Source of the DNA: an uncultured bacterium
GTDB taxonomy: Bacteria; Acidobacteriota; Thermoanaerobaculia; Multivoradales; JAHEKO01
DNA length: 10,303 nt
Direction: 5' to 3'
NCBI GenBank assembly: GCA_938016625.1
Contig: CALILB010000029.1
Coordinates: forward strand, 1 to 10,303
Shown here: piece by piece, positions 1-5,633 of the stretch
Numbering within the stretch: the first letter of the stretch is position 1
Layout: the number at the start of each line of letters is the position of its first letter
The notes under the pieces: model-generated
Seen by the model: the letters and a program-made list of their open reading frames with translations, nothing else
What the model was told of the DNA's origin: nothing
Database searches by the model: none
Translations under genes and position numbers: made by a program

Positions 1-159
1 GATCCCTTTTGGGTCGCACGTCTCGGTCTCGATCTCCTGATCCTCCCCAAGACCCGGCTGGACCTCCACGCCGACTACCGCGCCCGAGCCTTCGACGAGC
101 TGGACAATGTCAAGACCGACGGCGTCACCCTGGGCGCCGCAATTCGCTTTAGGCTATAG
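1..159 (+). CDS. C-terminal end of a probable outer-membrane beta-barrel protein (5' partial)
   Basis: Frame 1 is open from the window edge to TAG at 157-159 and gives the last 52 residues of a protein. The text alternates polar and hydrophobic residues in short stretches (WVARLGLDLLIL, RLDLHADYRARAF, GVTLGAAIRFRL) separated by a charged turn. This is the pattern of antiparallel transmembrane beta strands and a terminal barrel strand that ends in alternating hydrophobics. The final residue is Leu rather than the usual Phe, so the insertion signal is not canonical. I cannot tell which barrel family it is (porin-like, OprB-like or a surface protein) because the rest lies outside the window. Its stop overlaps the stop region of the convergent TlpA-like gene by 6 bases. 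A soluble beta-rich protein is the main alternative. Confidence 0.6.
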   Translation, partial: DPFWVARLGLDLLILPKTRLDLHADYRARAFDELDNVKTDGVTLGAAIRFRL

Positions 160-699
160 AGAGCTTGCGGCCAGGAGCTCCTGGATGGCGTCCTCGACAT
201 CCTCGTCGGTGAACTGATTGTAAGGATCATCAGCGGTAAGCCGATACCGGCGCTCGCCGTCGGGGGCGTAGACATAGACCGCCGGTATACCGAGCAGATC
301 CAGCTTGACAAAGCCCTCGGTGACGATCTCGTCCATCAGAAAGTTGGCGAAGACCGCCTTCTGCTTATCCAGGAACTCACGGGCGAAGGCTATGGCATCG
401 GCATCCTCCCGGTCATCCAGACACATGGAGACAAAGGTCACCCCTCGGGGAGAGTACTCGTGGAAGAGCTCGACCATCTTTGGAAACCGCTCCACACAGG
501 GGACACACCAGGTCGCCCACATGTCCACCACCACGATCCGGCCTTCGAGCGCCGCCAGCTCCTGTTGCCACTGCTCGAAGGTGACGGGGGTGAGAGAGAC
601 TTCGACGCTCTCCTCGGTCTCCCTAGGCGCACTCCCCGCGCAGCCGATCATCGCGACCATAGCCAGCGCCAGGCCGAACAGCGCAACTTGCTTTGACAC
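154..699 (-). CDS. TlpA-like thioredoxin-fold lipoprotein
   Basis: This 181-residue protein has a short hydrophobic signal ending in a lipobox (AMIGC, lipidated Cys at residue 20). It should therefore be a membrane-anchored lipoprotein facing the periplasm; Ala at +2 would favour outer-membrane sorting by the E. coli rule. The thioredoxin fold follows: a beta strand with the active site WATWCVPC (Cys65, Cys68), then a cis-proline in GIPAVYVY (Pro139), as in the TlpA/ResA group. Such proteins use the CxxC pair to reduce or rearrange disulfides outside the cytoplasm, for example during cytochrome c maturation, but nothing here names the client. The start is GTG at 699; a GGGAG about 10 bases upstream serves as ribosome site, and later ATG codons would shorten the signal peptide. 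It begins 6 bases after the stop of the peroxiredoxin-like gene, so the two form an operon. Confidence 0.85.
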   Translation of the reverse strand: MSKQVALFGLALAMVAMIGCAGSAPRETEESVEVSLTPVTFEQWQQELAALEGRIVVVDMWATWCVPCVERFPKMVELFHEYSPRGVTFVSMCLDDREDADAIAFAREFLDKQKAVFANFLMDEIVTEGFVKLDLLGIPAVYVYAPDGERRYRLTADDPYNQFTDEDVEDAIQELLAASSL

Positions 700-705
700 G
701 GAGAA

Positions 706-1359
706 CTAACTCCCGGGCTGCTCGTACTCGACCGAGCAACCGTGAGCCCGGGTCTCGGTGATCGTCACCGACTTGCCGGCCAGAATCTCGGCCACAGCAT
801 CAGTCACATAGAAGTCGGTGGGCTCACCCTGGGTGTAGTTGATGTTGCCATCGCGGCGCTTGGCCGCCGGCGAGTTGTGTAACAGGCCCATGTAGACCAG
901 CTTGCGATTCTTGTCGAAGACAAAGTATTCGGGGGTGCGAGTGGCACCCAGCTGGCGACCGAGCTCCTGGCTCTCGTCGAAGACATAGGTGAAGTTGTAG
1001 CCCGCGTTGGCTCCATGCTTCTTCATCGCCGGCAGTCGGTCCTCTTCTCGATGGTTGACGCTCACACCCACCACCCGCACGTCCTTCCCCTCGAGCGAGT
1101 CGACCAGCGCCACCAGATCGCCGTCCATCCCCTTGACCCACGGACAGTGGTTGGCCAGAAAGACCAGGATCACCACCTCCTCGTCGAGGTCGCTGGACGA
1201 GAGCTTGGAGCCATCGGTCGCCGGCAAACTCTCGAAGCTGGGCATCGGCGCACCGATGTCGAGCACCGCGTTGTACTCGCCGGCCACCAGAGCACCGGAA
1301 ACCAAGATTGCGGCCATAAAAACCACCATCACCGCTATTTGCCATTGCCGAGCAAGCAT
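706..1359 (-). CDS. Exported peroxiredoxin-like (PRX_like1-type) redoxin
   Basis: This is a 217-residue thioredoxin-fold protein. Residues 1-26 are a signal peptide or anchor with a probable cleavage after VSGALVA. The core carries ANHCPWVKG (Cys72), the single-cysteine position that in PRX_like1 proteins replaces CxxC, followed by GVSVNHREED, YVFDESQELG and the ATRTPEYFVFD strand with the cis-Pro region. Near the C-terminus is GCSVEY (Cys208), matching the GCSIKW-like tail common in that family. I infer a thiol peroxidase or thiol-disulfide role in the periplasm; whether Cys72 and Cys208 form a catalytic pair is open. AAAGGAGGA lies about 6 bases before the ATG, a strong ribosome site, and an extended -10 lies about 28 bases upstream. 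It is first in an operon with the TlpA-like lipoprotein, which could be its reductant. Confidence 0.85.
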   Translation of the reverse strand: MLARQWQIAVMVVFMAAILVSGALVAGEYNAVLDIGAPMPSFESLPATDGSKLSSSDLDEEVVILVFLANHCPWVKGMDGDLVALVDSLEGKDVRVVGVSVNHREEDRLPAMKKHGANAGYNFTYVFDESQELGRQLGATRTPEYFVFDKNRKLVYMGLLHNSPAAKRRDGNINYTQGEPTDFYVTDAVAEILAGKSVTITETRAHGCSVEYEQPGS

Positions 1360-1386
1360 CTTCTTCCTCCTTTGACAGAGCGCCGG

Positions 1387-1395
1387 ATCATAACA
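1387..1395 (-). promoter_or_regulatory. Extended -10 promoter for the thiol-redox operon
   Basis: On the minus strand this reads TGTTATGAT, that is TG-n-TATGAT, an extended -10 with one mismatch to TATAAT. A transcript starting about 7 bases downstream (near 1380) would have a leader of about 20 bases holding the AAAGGAGGA ribosome site and the ATG at 1359. I see no good -35 box, which extended -10 promoters can lack. Confidence 0.5.
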
Positions 1396-1422
1396 GCAAC
1401 GTCATCTGGTAGCATGGGGCCA

Positions 1423-1480
1423 GCGAGCCTACTGATCGCTGAACGCCCAATTGCAGCAAGGGTCGTACACCCAGGCTCGC
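1423..1480. repeat. Perfect 8-base inverted repeat between divergent genes
   Basis: GCGAGCCT at 1423-1430 is the exact reverse complement of AGGCTCGC at 1473-1480, with a 42-base spacer. Inside the spacer GGGT (1460-1463) and ACCC (1469-1472) can pair as well. The right arm ends directly against the GGAGGAGGA ribosome site of the small charged protein. In RNA the repeat could fold as a leader structure; in DNA it lies upstream of the minus-strand extended -10 and could bind a dimeric regulator. An 8-base match could also occur by chance. Confidence 0.35.
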
Positions 1481-1492
1481 GGAGGAGGAATT

Positions 1493-1747
1493 ATGGCTAC
1501 CAACCAAGCATCCATGGCACGCCGCCAGCGGGAGCGCGAAAGACAGCAGCGGCGACGGGAAAAAGAAGCCAAACGCCGGGAGCGCCAGGAGAAGAAGCGG
1601 GCCGACAAAGAGGCCGGACTCGACTCCAAGGGCCCGGAGATCGACTGGAGCGCCGCGGTACGCGCCGAAAAGATCGAGGTCGAAGAAGAGGAAGCCGCCG
1701 AGGGCGAGGAAGAGGCCGTCGACGCCGAGACCGTCCAGCAGCCCTGA
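1493..1747 (+). CDS. Small charge-segregated protein of unknown function
   Basis: The 84-residue product belongs to no family I recognise. Residues 9-41 are almost entirely Arg, Lys, Glu and Gln (runs such as RRQRERERQQRRREKEAKRR) and should form a continuous charged helix with strong net positive charge. A short link with the only Trp (EIDWSAAV, about 49-56) follows, then an acidic tail (EVEEEEAAEGEEEAVDAE, about 62-79). The basic half suggests contact with RNA, DNA or ribosomes and the acidic tail a self-masking or chaperone-like role, both inference. I chose the ATG at 1493 because GGAGGAGGA (1481-1489) sits at ideal distance; the frame is open upstream to 1451 but that region holds an inverted repeat and no ribosome site. 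It is a single gene, convergent with the GH113-like gene. Confidence 0.75.
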   Translation: MATNQASMARRQRERERQQRRREKEAKRRERQEKKRADKEAGLDSKGPEIDWSAAVRAEKIEVEEEEAAEGEEEAVDAETVQQP

Positions 1748-1791
1748 CCAGCATCGCGAGTCTGGTAACCGCGTCAGTCGAGAGGGCTAGG

Positions 1792-3153
1792 CTAGGGTAG
1801 ATCGGTTGTAAATCGCCGCAGCTCGCCGAGCATCGGATCCGCGGGGCCGTCACCCCCGATTACCAGCACAAATGGCTCGACCTCCCGGTGGGCGGGAATG
1901 GTCGACAGCTTCCAGTACAGAATGCCGTTGAGCAGCTCCCCCCCCAGGGCCGTGTTGGCGTTGAATAGACCCCGGATCGCCAGCGCCCGCTCGATCTTGT
2001 CCGGAGGCTGATCCTCCCAGACCACCAGCCGTGGACCGTCACTCGACGGCAGCACCGAGAAGCCGGTCGAGGCCCAGGGCTCGATCGTCGAGTTTGCCCG
2101 CTCGACGTATCCCAACTCGCTGAACAGCACCTGATGGCGGGGGATCTCTCGCCGGCGGCGAAACTCATCGAGTCCCCGCAGCACGCTCATCCAGCCGGTC
2201 TCGAGGCGGGCCGCGAGCTCGTCTCGACTCAGCTCGGGCTCCCAGCTCCCACGCAGGGGAAAGTAGGCGTTGATCGCCAGCAGGTCGAGATCGTCCCAAA
2301 AGCCGACAAATTCGTACTGGTCGAAGTTGGCCGCGTAGGTCAGCCGGCCGCTGTAGCCCTCGCGCACCTTCCGGATCAACCGGCGCCAGTAGGTCTCGAG
2401 GTGGCGACGGCGCTCGTTGATGCGAGCCAAGGGGTTGTCCTCTTCCAACCAGCCGATCTGTCGGGCCCACTGCCGGTGAGCCGCGGCCTCATCGTTCAAG
2501 AAGAACTCCAGCGAATCGTAGTTCTCCTGACCCCGAACCCGGAGATGCCGCTCTTCGATCTCCAGCGAGTGGGCCAGCACCTTCTCCTGCTCCCACTCGA
2601 CCTTCTCCTCGTTACTCCAGTACTCCTCCAGCACCGGCAGCTGGTCGACCTCGACGGTATTGGTCAGCGCGTTCATCTCGCTCCCCACCGCCAGGATGTC
2701 GACCCCCTCTTGCTCGGCGATCGCAGCCCATTTGGAGACAAAGATCGAGTAGCGATCGAACCACTCCCCCAGCTGCGCGGCTGTACGCGGCATGATCATC
2801 CCGTGCCAGAAAAACTTGTTGCGCTCGAAGGCGTGGTCGAGGGCCACTCTCAGCACCAAAACCACTTTCAGGCCACGCTCCTTGGCGATTCTGATCTCGT
2901 TGACTACCCAGGGAGCCTCGTCGTCGAACCAGAGATTGGCCGAGTCCCAGTCTCCCTGACGGGCGTAAACGGTCACGGCCACCGTGTTCATACCGACTTC
3001 GTCGAGCGTCCTCACCCAGGCTTGATGATCAGGCTCGTTGACCTGGATGCCCCCTAGAAAAAAGCCGTTGTCGGCAATCCGCAACGACCGCATCACGACG
3101 CCAACAACGGCCAGCAAGACGAGGAGCGCGATGGGCAGGGAGAGGCGGCGCAT
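1792..3153 (-). CDS. Membrane-anchored GH113-like glycoside hydrolase
   Basis: The 453-residue protein begins with an uncleaved-looking hydrophobic segment (residues 5-20) and then a TIM-barrel glycosidase. Landmarks in order: GGIQVNEPDHQAW (34-46), MNTVAVTVYARQ (55-66), GLKVVLVLRV (94-103), ILAVGSEMNAL with the likely acid/base Glu159, RLTYAANFDQY (270-280), LLAINAYFPLRGSW (291-304), and QVLFSELGY with the likely nucleophile Glu346. These match the GH113 group, whose characterised members are beta-mannanases; the substrate here is not certain. Residues about 165-250, between the acid/base strand and the LTYAANFD strand, form a long charged helical insertion not typical of the family. GILYWKLSTIP near 410-420 is another GH113-like barrel strand. 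It should act outside the inner membrane, on mannan-like or envelope glycans. The start has no clear ribosome site, but later starts would lose the anchor. It is monocistronic. Confidence 0.75.
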   Translation of the reverse strand: MRRLSLPIALLVLLAVVGVVMRSLRIADNGFFLGGIQVNEPDHQAWVRTLDEVGMNTVAVTVYARQGDWDSANLWFDDEAPWVVNEIRIAKERGLKVVLVLRVALDHAFERNKFFWHGMIMPRTAAQLGEWFDRYSIFVSKWAAIAEQEGVDILAVGSEMNALTNTVEVDQLPVLEEYWSNEEKVEWEQEKVLAHSLEIEERHLRVRGQENYDSLEFFLNDEAAAHRQWARQIGWLEEDNPLARINERRRHLETYWRRLIRKVREGYSGRLTYAANFDQYEFVGFWDDLDLLAINAYFPLRGSWEPELSRDELAARLETGWMSVLRGLDEFRRRREIPRHQVLFSELGYVERANSTIEPWASTGFSVLPSSDGPRLVVWEDQPPDKIERALAIRGLFNANTALGGELLNGILYWKLSTIPAHREVEPFVLVIGGDGPADPMLGELRRFTTDLP

Positions 3154-3281
3154 GGTTTGGAATCATTGAGGGTACGACAAAACGCCGCCCACGGTTCTAA
3201 AACGGTCTTGCGTGCCTGGCGGAATCGTGCGATCTTAGTCGCTGTCACCACTTCACTGCTGCTGTTCCCCGAGGGGGCCGC

Positions 3282-3737
3282 ATGAAACAGACACCCGTCA
3301 GCGAGTTCATGTCACGAGATCTCACCGCAGCGCGCAAGAAGATGCCGCTGACCGAGCTGGTCGCACTCTTCAAGGAGCACAAGGTCAGGGGCCTCCCGGT
3401 CACCGACGAGGACGACCGTCTCCTGGGCGTCGTCACCGAGCGCGACATTTTTCTCAAGGAGAAGGGCGTGCCCTTCTCTCTGGAGACCGTTCCGACACTG
3501 CTCGGTCAGGTCGTCGACAAGGCGGACATCGATCAAGTGGAGCTCTGCCGACAGGTGACGGTCGAGGACGTGATGCGCGAAAACGTGGCCACCGTCACCG
3601 AATCCGACACGCTGGAAGACGTCGGCATGTTGATGTACGAGGAGAAGCGGGCCCTGGTACCGGTGGTGGACGACGACAAGCTGGTGGGCGTGGTGCGCCG
3701 CATCCACGTCCTCAGAGAGATCTACACCGACGACTGA
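3282..3737 (+). CDS. Two-CBS-domain protein
   Basis: The 151 residues are a tandem pair of CBS domains and nothing else. CBS1 spans about 5-58 (VSEFMSRDLTAA, KVRGLPVTDEDDRLLGVVTERDI) and CBS2 about 95-148 (VEDVMRENVATV, RALVPVVDDDKLVGVVRR). About 35 residues link them (roughly 60-95). Such Bateman modules bind adenine nucleotides and regulate a partner; a stand-alone one usually acts in trans on an enzyme, channel or kinase, not identifiable here. It is predicted soluble and cytoplasmic. The start ATG at 3282 follows CGAGGGGGCCGC, a usable GAGG ribosome site. The last 16 bases overlap the end of the convergent racemase/dehydratase gene. It is divergent from the GH113-like gene, and no convincing promoter was found in the 128-base gap. 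Confidence 0.9.
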   Translation: MKQTPVSEFMSRDLTAARKKMPLTELVALFKEHKVRGLPVTDEDDRLLGVVTERDIFLKEKGVPFSLETVPTLLGQVVDKADIDQVELCRQVTVEDVMRENVATVTESDTLEDVGMLMYEEKRALVPVVDDDKLVGVVRRIHVLREIYTDD

Positions 3738-4711
3738 GAAGGTCGGGTTGACCAAGGAAGCCGGTCGAGATCGACGTTTCCCCCCGACAAAATGATCCCC
3801 ACCCTCTGACCCGCCGGGTCGAGTTGTCCGGCCAGAATTGCCGCCACCGGCACCGCCGCGGATGGCTCGATGATGATCTTCATCCTCTCCCATACGGTCC
3901 GCATGGCCTCCACGATGGCCTCTTCGCTAACCGTCACGATGCGGTCCGTCAACTCGGAGATCACCGCAAAGGTCAGGTCACCGAGCGATGTCAGGAGACC
4001 ATCGGCGATGGTCTTGGGATCGATCGAGGGCTGAATCTCGCCAACCTCGAGCGAGCGGTAGGCGTCGTCGGCCGCCGCCGGCTCCACCCCGATCACCCGG
4101 GTCGATGGAGAAAAGTGATGAGCGGCCAGGGTGGTGCCGCTCAGCAGCCCGCCCCCTCCAACCGGTGCCAGGACCAGGTCCAGCCCCTCCACCTGTTCCA
4201 AAAGCTCCATCGCCGCCGTCGCCTGACCGGCGATGATGCGACGGTCGTTGTAGGGGTGAATCAGGGTCCCACCCGTCTCCCGCAGCACCCGCTCGGTCTC
4301 CTGCTCCCGGTCCTCGACAGTGGGCTGACAGGAGACGACCTCGGCCCCATAGCCACGCACCGCTGCCACCTTCACCGCCGAGGCCGTCGTGGGCATGACG
4401 ATCGTCGCCCGGGTCCCCCGCAGACGAGCCGCCAGGGCCAGCGCCTGAGCGTGATTCCCCGAGGAGTGAGCCACGACGCCCCGCTCGAGCTCCTCCGGCG
4501 CCAGTGAAAAGACGGCGTTGGTGGCACCGCGAAACTTGAAAGCCCCGATCCGCTGGAAGTTCTCACACTTGAAGAGGAGCTCGGCCCCGGACCGCTCGTC
4601 CAGGTAGGAAGAGGTCAGCACCGGGGTGCGGTGCGCGTAGGGGCGGATCCGGTTCTCGGCCTCCCTCAGGTCCTCGGCTGTCAACAGCGGCCCCTGGTCG
4701 TCACTACTCAT
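3722..4711 (-). CDS. Serine racemase / threonine dehydratase-like PLP enzyme (fold type II)
   Basis: The 329-residue enzyme lacks the C-terminal regulatory domain of biosynthetic IlvA. The PLP lysine is Lys59 in AFKFRGA. HSSGNH (82-87) places a Ser at residue 84, as in eukaryotic serine racemase. The glycine loop VGGGGL (184-189) holds the PLP phosphate. EPAAADD gives Glu210, Ala214 and Asp216, the divalent-cation site known from serine racemases. LSGGNVD (308-314) is the C-terminal cofactor motif. Numbering agrees with human serine racemase as I remember it. Likely reactions are L/D-serine racemisation and/or dehydration of serine, threonine or threo-3-hydroxyaspartate; sequence alone does not decide. 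The start at 4711 has AAAGGGGAA in front; an open frame extends to 4873 but would run through the divergent promoter region and lacks family similarity. It is coupled by an ATGA overlap to a 24-codon upstream ORF. Confidence 0.85.
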   Translation of the reverse strand: MSSDDQGPLLTAEDLREAENRIRPYAHRTPVLTSSYLDERSGAELLFKCENFQRIGAFKFRGATNAVFSLAPEELERGVVAHSSGNHAQALALAARLRGTRATIVMPTTASAVKVAAVRGYGAEVVSCQPTVEDREQETERVLRETGGTLIHPYNDRRIIAGQATAAMELLEQVEGLDLVLAPVGGGGLLSGTTLAAHHFSPSTRVIGVEPAAADDAYRSLEVGEIQPSIDPKTIADGLLTSLGDLTFAVISELTDRIVTVSEEAIVEAMRTVWERMKIIIEPSAAVPVAAILAGQLDPAGQRVGIILSGGNVDLDRLPWSTRPSQSSV

Positions 4712-4782
4712 GAGTTCCCCTTTCCCGGTGCGGCCAGCACCAGCAGCACAACAGTGACCAAGCTGTAGAAGCGGCTCCACAT
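4708..4782 (-). CDS. 24-residue hydrophobic mini-ORF coupled to the racemase-like gene
   Basis: An ATG at 4782 opens 24 codons ending in TGA at 4710-4708, which shares bases with the ATG of the racemase-like gene (ATGA). GGGGGAG (4790-4796) sits 7 bases before the start. A -10-like TAGAAT (4806-4811, minus strand) would start transcription near 4799, giving a leader of about 17 bases. The peptide begins MWSRFYS and has a core SLVTVVLLVLAA, where 8 of 9 residues (8-16) are Val or Leu, then a short polar tail with Pro-Gly-Lys. It could be a tiny membrane peptide, or a leader whose translation sets expression of the downstream enzyme. I recognise no homologue; the case rests on promoter, ribosome site and stop/start overlap all fitting. 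Confidence 0.5.
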   Translation of the reverse strand: MWSRFYSLVTVVLLVLAAPGKGNS

Positions 4783-4805
4783 GCGAGGGCTCCCCCGAAC
4801 AGTTG

Positions 4806-4811
4806 ATTCTA
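4806..4811 (-). promoter_or_regulatory. -10-like TAGAAT for the mini-ORF/racemase operon
   Basis: Read on the minus strand, TAGAAT differs from TATAAT at one base. A start near 4799 gives a short leader containing GGGGGAG before the ATG at 4782. No recognisable -35 lies 16-18 bases upstream. It sits only 6 bases from the opposing -10-like box of trmH. Confidence 0.4.
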
Positions 4812-4817
4812 CCGAGA

Positions 4818-4823
4818 TACACT
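4818..4823 (+). promoter_or_regulatory. -10-like TACACT for trmH
   Basis: TACACT fits the TAnnnT -10 pattern and would start transcription near 4830, just before the GGAGG ribosome site (4832-4836) and ATG at 4848. The -35 position is not consensus. It overlaps the footprint expected for the divergent promoter. Confidence 0.3.
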
Positions 4824-4847
4824 CGAGTTTCGGAGGCGAACTTACCT

Positions 4848-5633
4848 ATGCCGCGGCGCCACAAAACCCGCAAAGACGGCTCCCCTGCCTATCGCAGCAT
4901 GCGCACACCCAAGCCACCACCGCCGCCCGAATCGTTGGCGGAGCTGGAGAAGCTCACCGAAAGCCTGCCCCCCGAGTTGCGCGCCTACCGGGACCAGGGG
5001 CTCCTCAGCCCCCAGCGTCGCTTCTACCTCGAACAGGTCCTGGGGCACCGTACCCGGACGCTAGCGACCATCCTGGCCGGCACCCACGATCCCCACAACC
5101 AGGCGGCGGTCATGCGCACCTGCGAAAGTCTCGGCATCCAGGAAGTCCACCTGGCCCTGGGTGACGAGACCTTTCGCCCGAGCCCGAAGGTGACCCAGAA
5201 CGCCCACCGTTGGCTGGACGTCGTCTCCCACCCGGACTTCACGACCCTCGCCGGCGCTCTCCGCGACCGTGGCTTCGCGATCTTCGCCGCGGAACTCGAA
5301 GACCGGGCCGAGTCCCTCTACTCGATCGACTTCACCCGACCGATCGCCGTGGTCTTTGGCAGCGAGCCCACGGGTCTGCCCGAGAGCGTACTTGCGGACT
5401 GCGATGGAAGCTTTCACATTCCCATGTATGGCCTCTCCCAGTCCTACAACATCTCGGTGGCAGCGGCCATTGCCCTCTCGTGGGCGGTCGAGTCACGCCG
5501 ACGGGCGTGGGGAAAACCGGGCAATCTCGATCCGGAGGAGCTCGCGGCCCTGCGCCGATCCTTCTACGAGACCGCCGCTCGGGGCCGAACACCGAAGCCA
5601 CCCACGCCGGACCCAGCGACCGACAGCGAGTGA
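4848..5633 (+). CDS. trmH: tRNA (guanosine-2'-O-)-methyltransferase, TrmH family
   Basis: The 261-residue SPOUT-class methyltransferase uses S-adenosylmethionine to methylate a ribose 2'-OH, most likely of G18 in the tRNA D-loop. The three SpoU motifs are present: HDPHNQAAVMRTCESLG (80-96, Asn84 and Arg90), AVVFGSEPTGLPE (167-179, Glu173), and IPMYGLSQSYNISVAAAIAL (191-210, Asn201). Spacing between these four residues equals that of the recalled catalytic set of Thermus TrmH (N35, R41, E124, N152) with a constant offset of 49. The first 49 residues are therefore an added basic, Pro-rich N-terminal extension. The QSYNISVA motif resembles TrmH more than RlmB, favouring a tRNA target, though other 2'-O-methyltransferases are possible. 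The start ATG at 4848 follows GGAGG by 11 bases; an upstream TTG at 4803 is less likely. Its stop overlaps the glycosyltransferase start. Confidence 0.88.
   Translation: MPRRHKTRKDGSPAYRSMRTPKPPPPPESLAELEKLTESLPPELRAYRDQGLLSPQRRFYLEQVLGHRTRTLATILAGTHDPHNQAAVMRTCESLGIQEVHLALGDETFRPSPKVTQNAHRWLDVVSHPDFTTLAGALRDRGFAIFAAELEDRAESLYSIDFTRPIAVVFGSEPTGLPESVLADCDGSFHIPMYGLSQSYNISVAAAIALSWAVESRRRAWGKPGNLDPEELAALRRSFYETAARGRTPKPPTPDPATDSE

Noticed and set aside
1747..1766. ACCAG/CTGGT hairpin after the small charged gene as a terminator
   Set aside because: Only 5 base pairs with a 10-base loop and no T-run.
1015..1800. 261-codon plus-strand ORF across the redoxin gene, the intergenic gap and the small charged gene
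   Set aside because: Crosses a strong ribosome site and a gene in another frame; composition is Arg/Gly-rich with no motif.
1785..1800. GGCTA-like tandem repeat (three imperfect copies) at the end of the GH113-like gene
   Set aside because: Too short and imperfect to separate from chance; gives a few TAG stops only.
2134..3057. 307-codon plus-strand ORF opposite the GH113-like gene
   Set aside because: Antisense shadow of a GC-rich gene; no ribosome site and no recognisable motifs, while the minus strand has clear catalytic motifs.
3154..3281. Promoter boxes between the GH113-like and CBS genes
   Set aside because: Candidates such as minus-strand TACCCT (3169-3174) lack supporting -35 or good spacing; nothing convincing on either strand.
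4712..4873. 54-residue N-terminal extension of the racemase-like protein
   Set aside because: Runs over the divergent promoter region and the trmH start, lacks family similarity, and a good ribosome site supports the start at 4711.
4781..5164. 127-codon plus-strand ORF over the start of trmH
   Set aside because: Shadow frame; overlaps trmH, whose motifs and ribosome site are clear.
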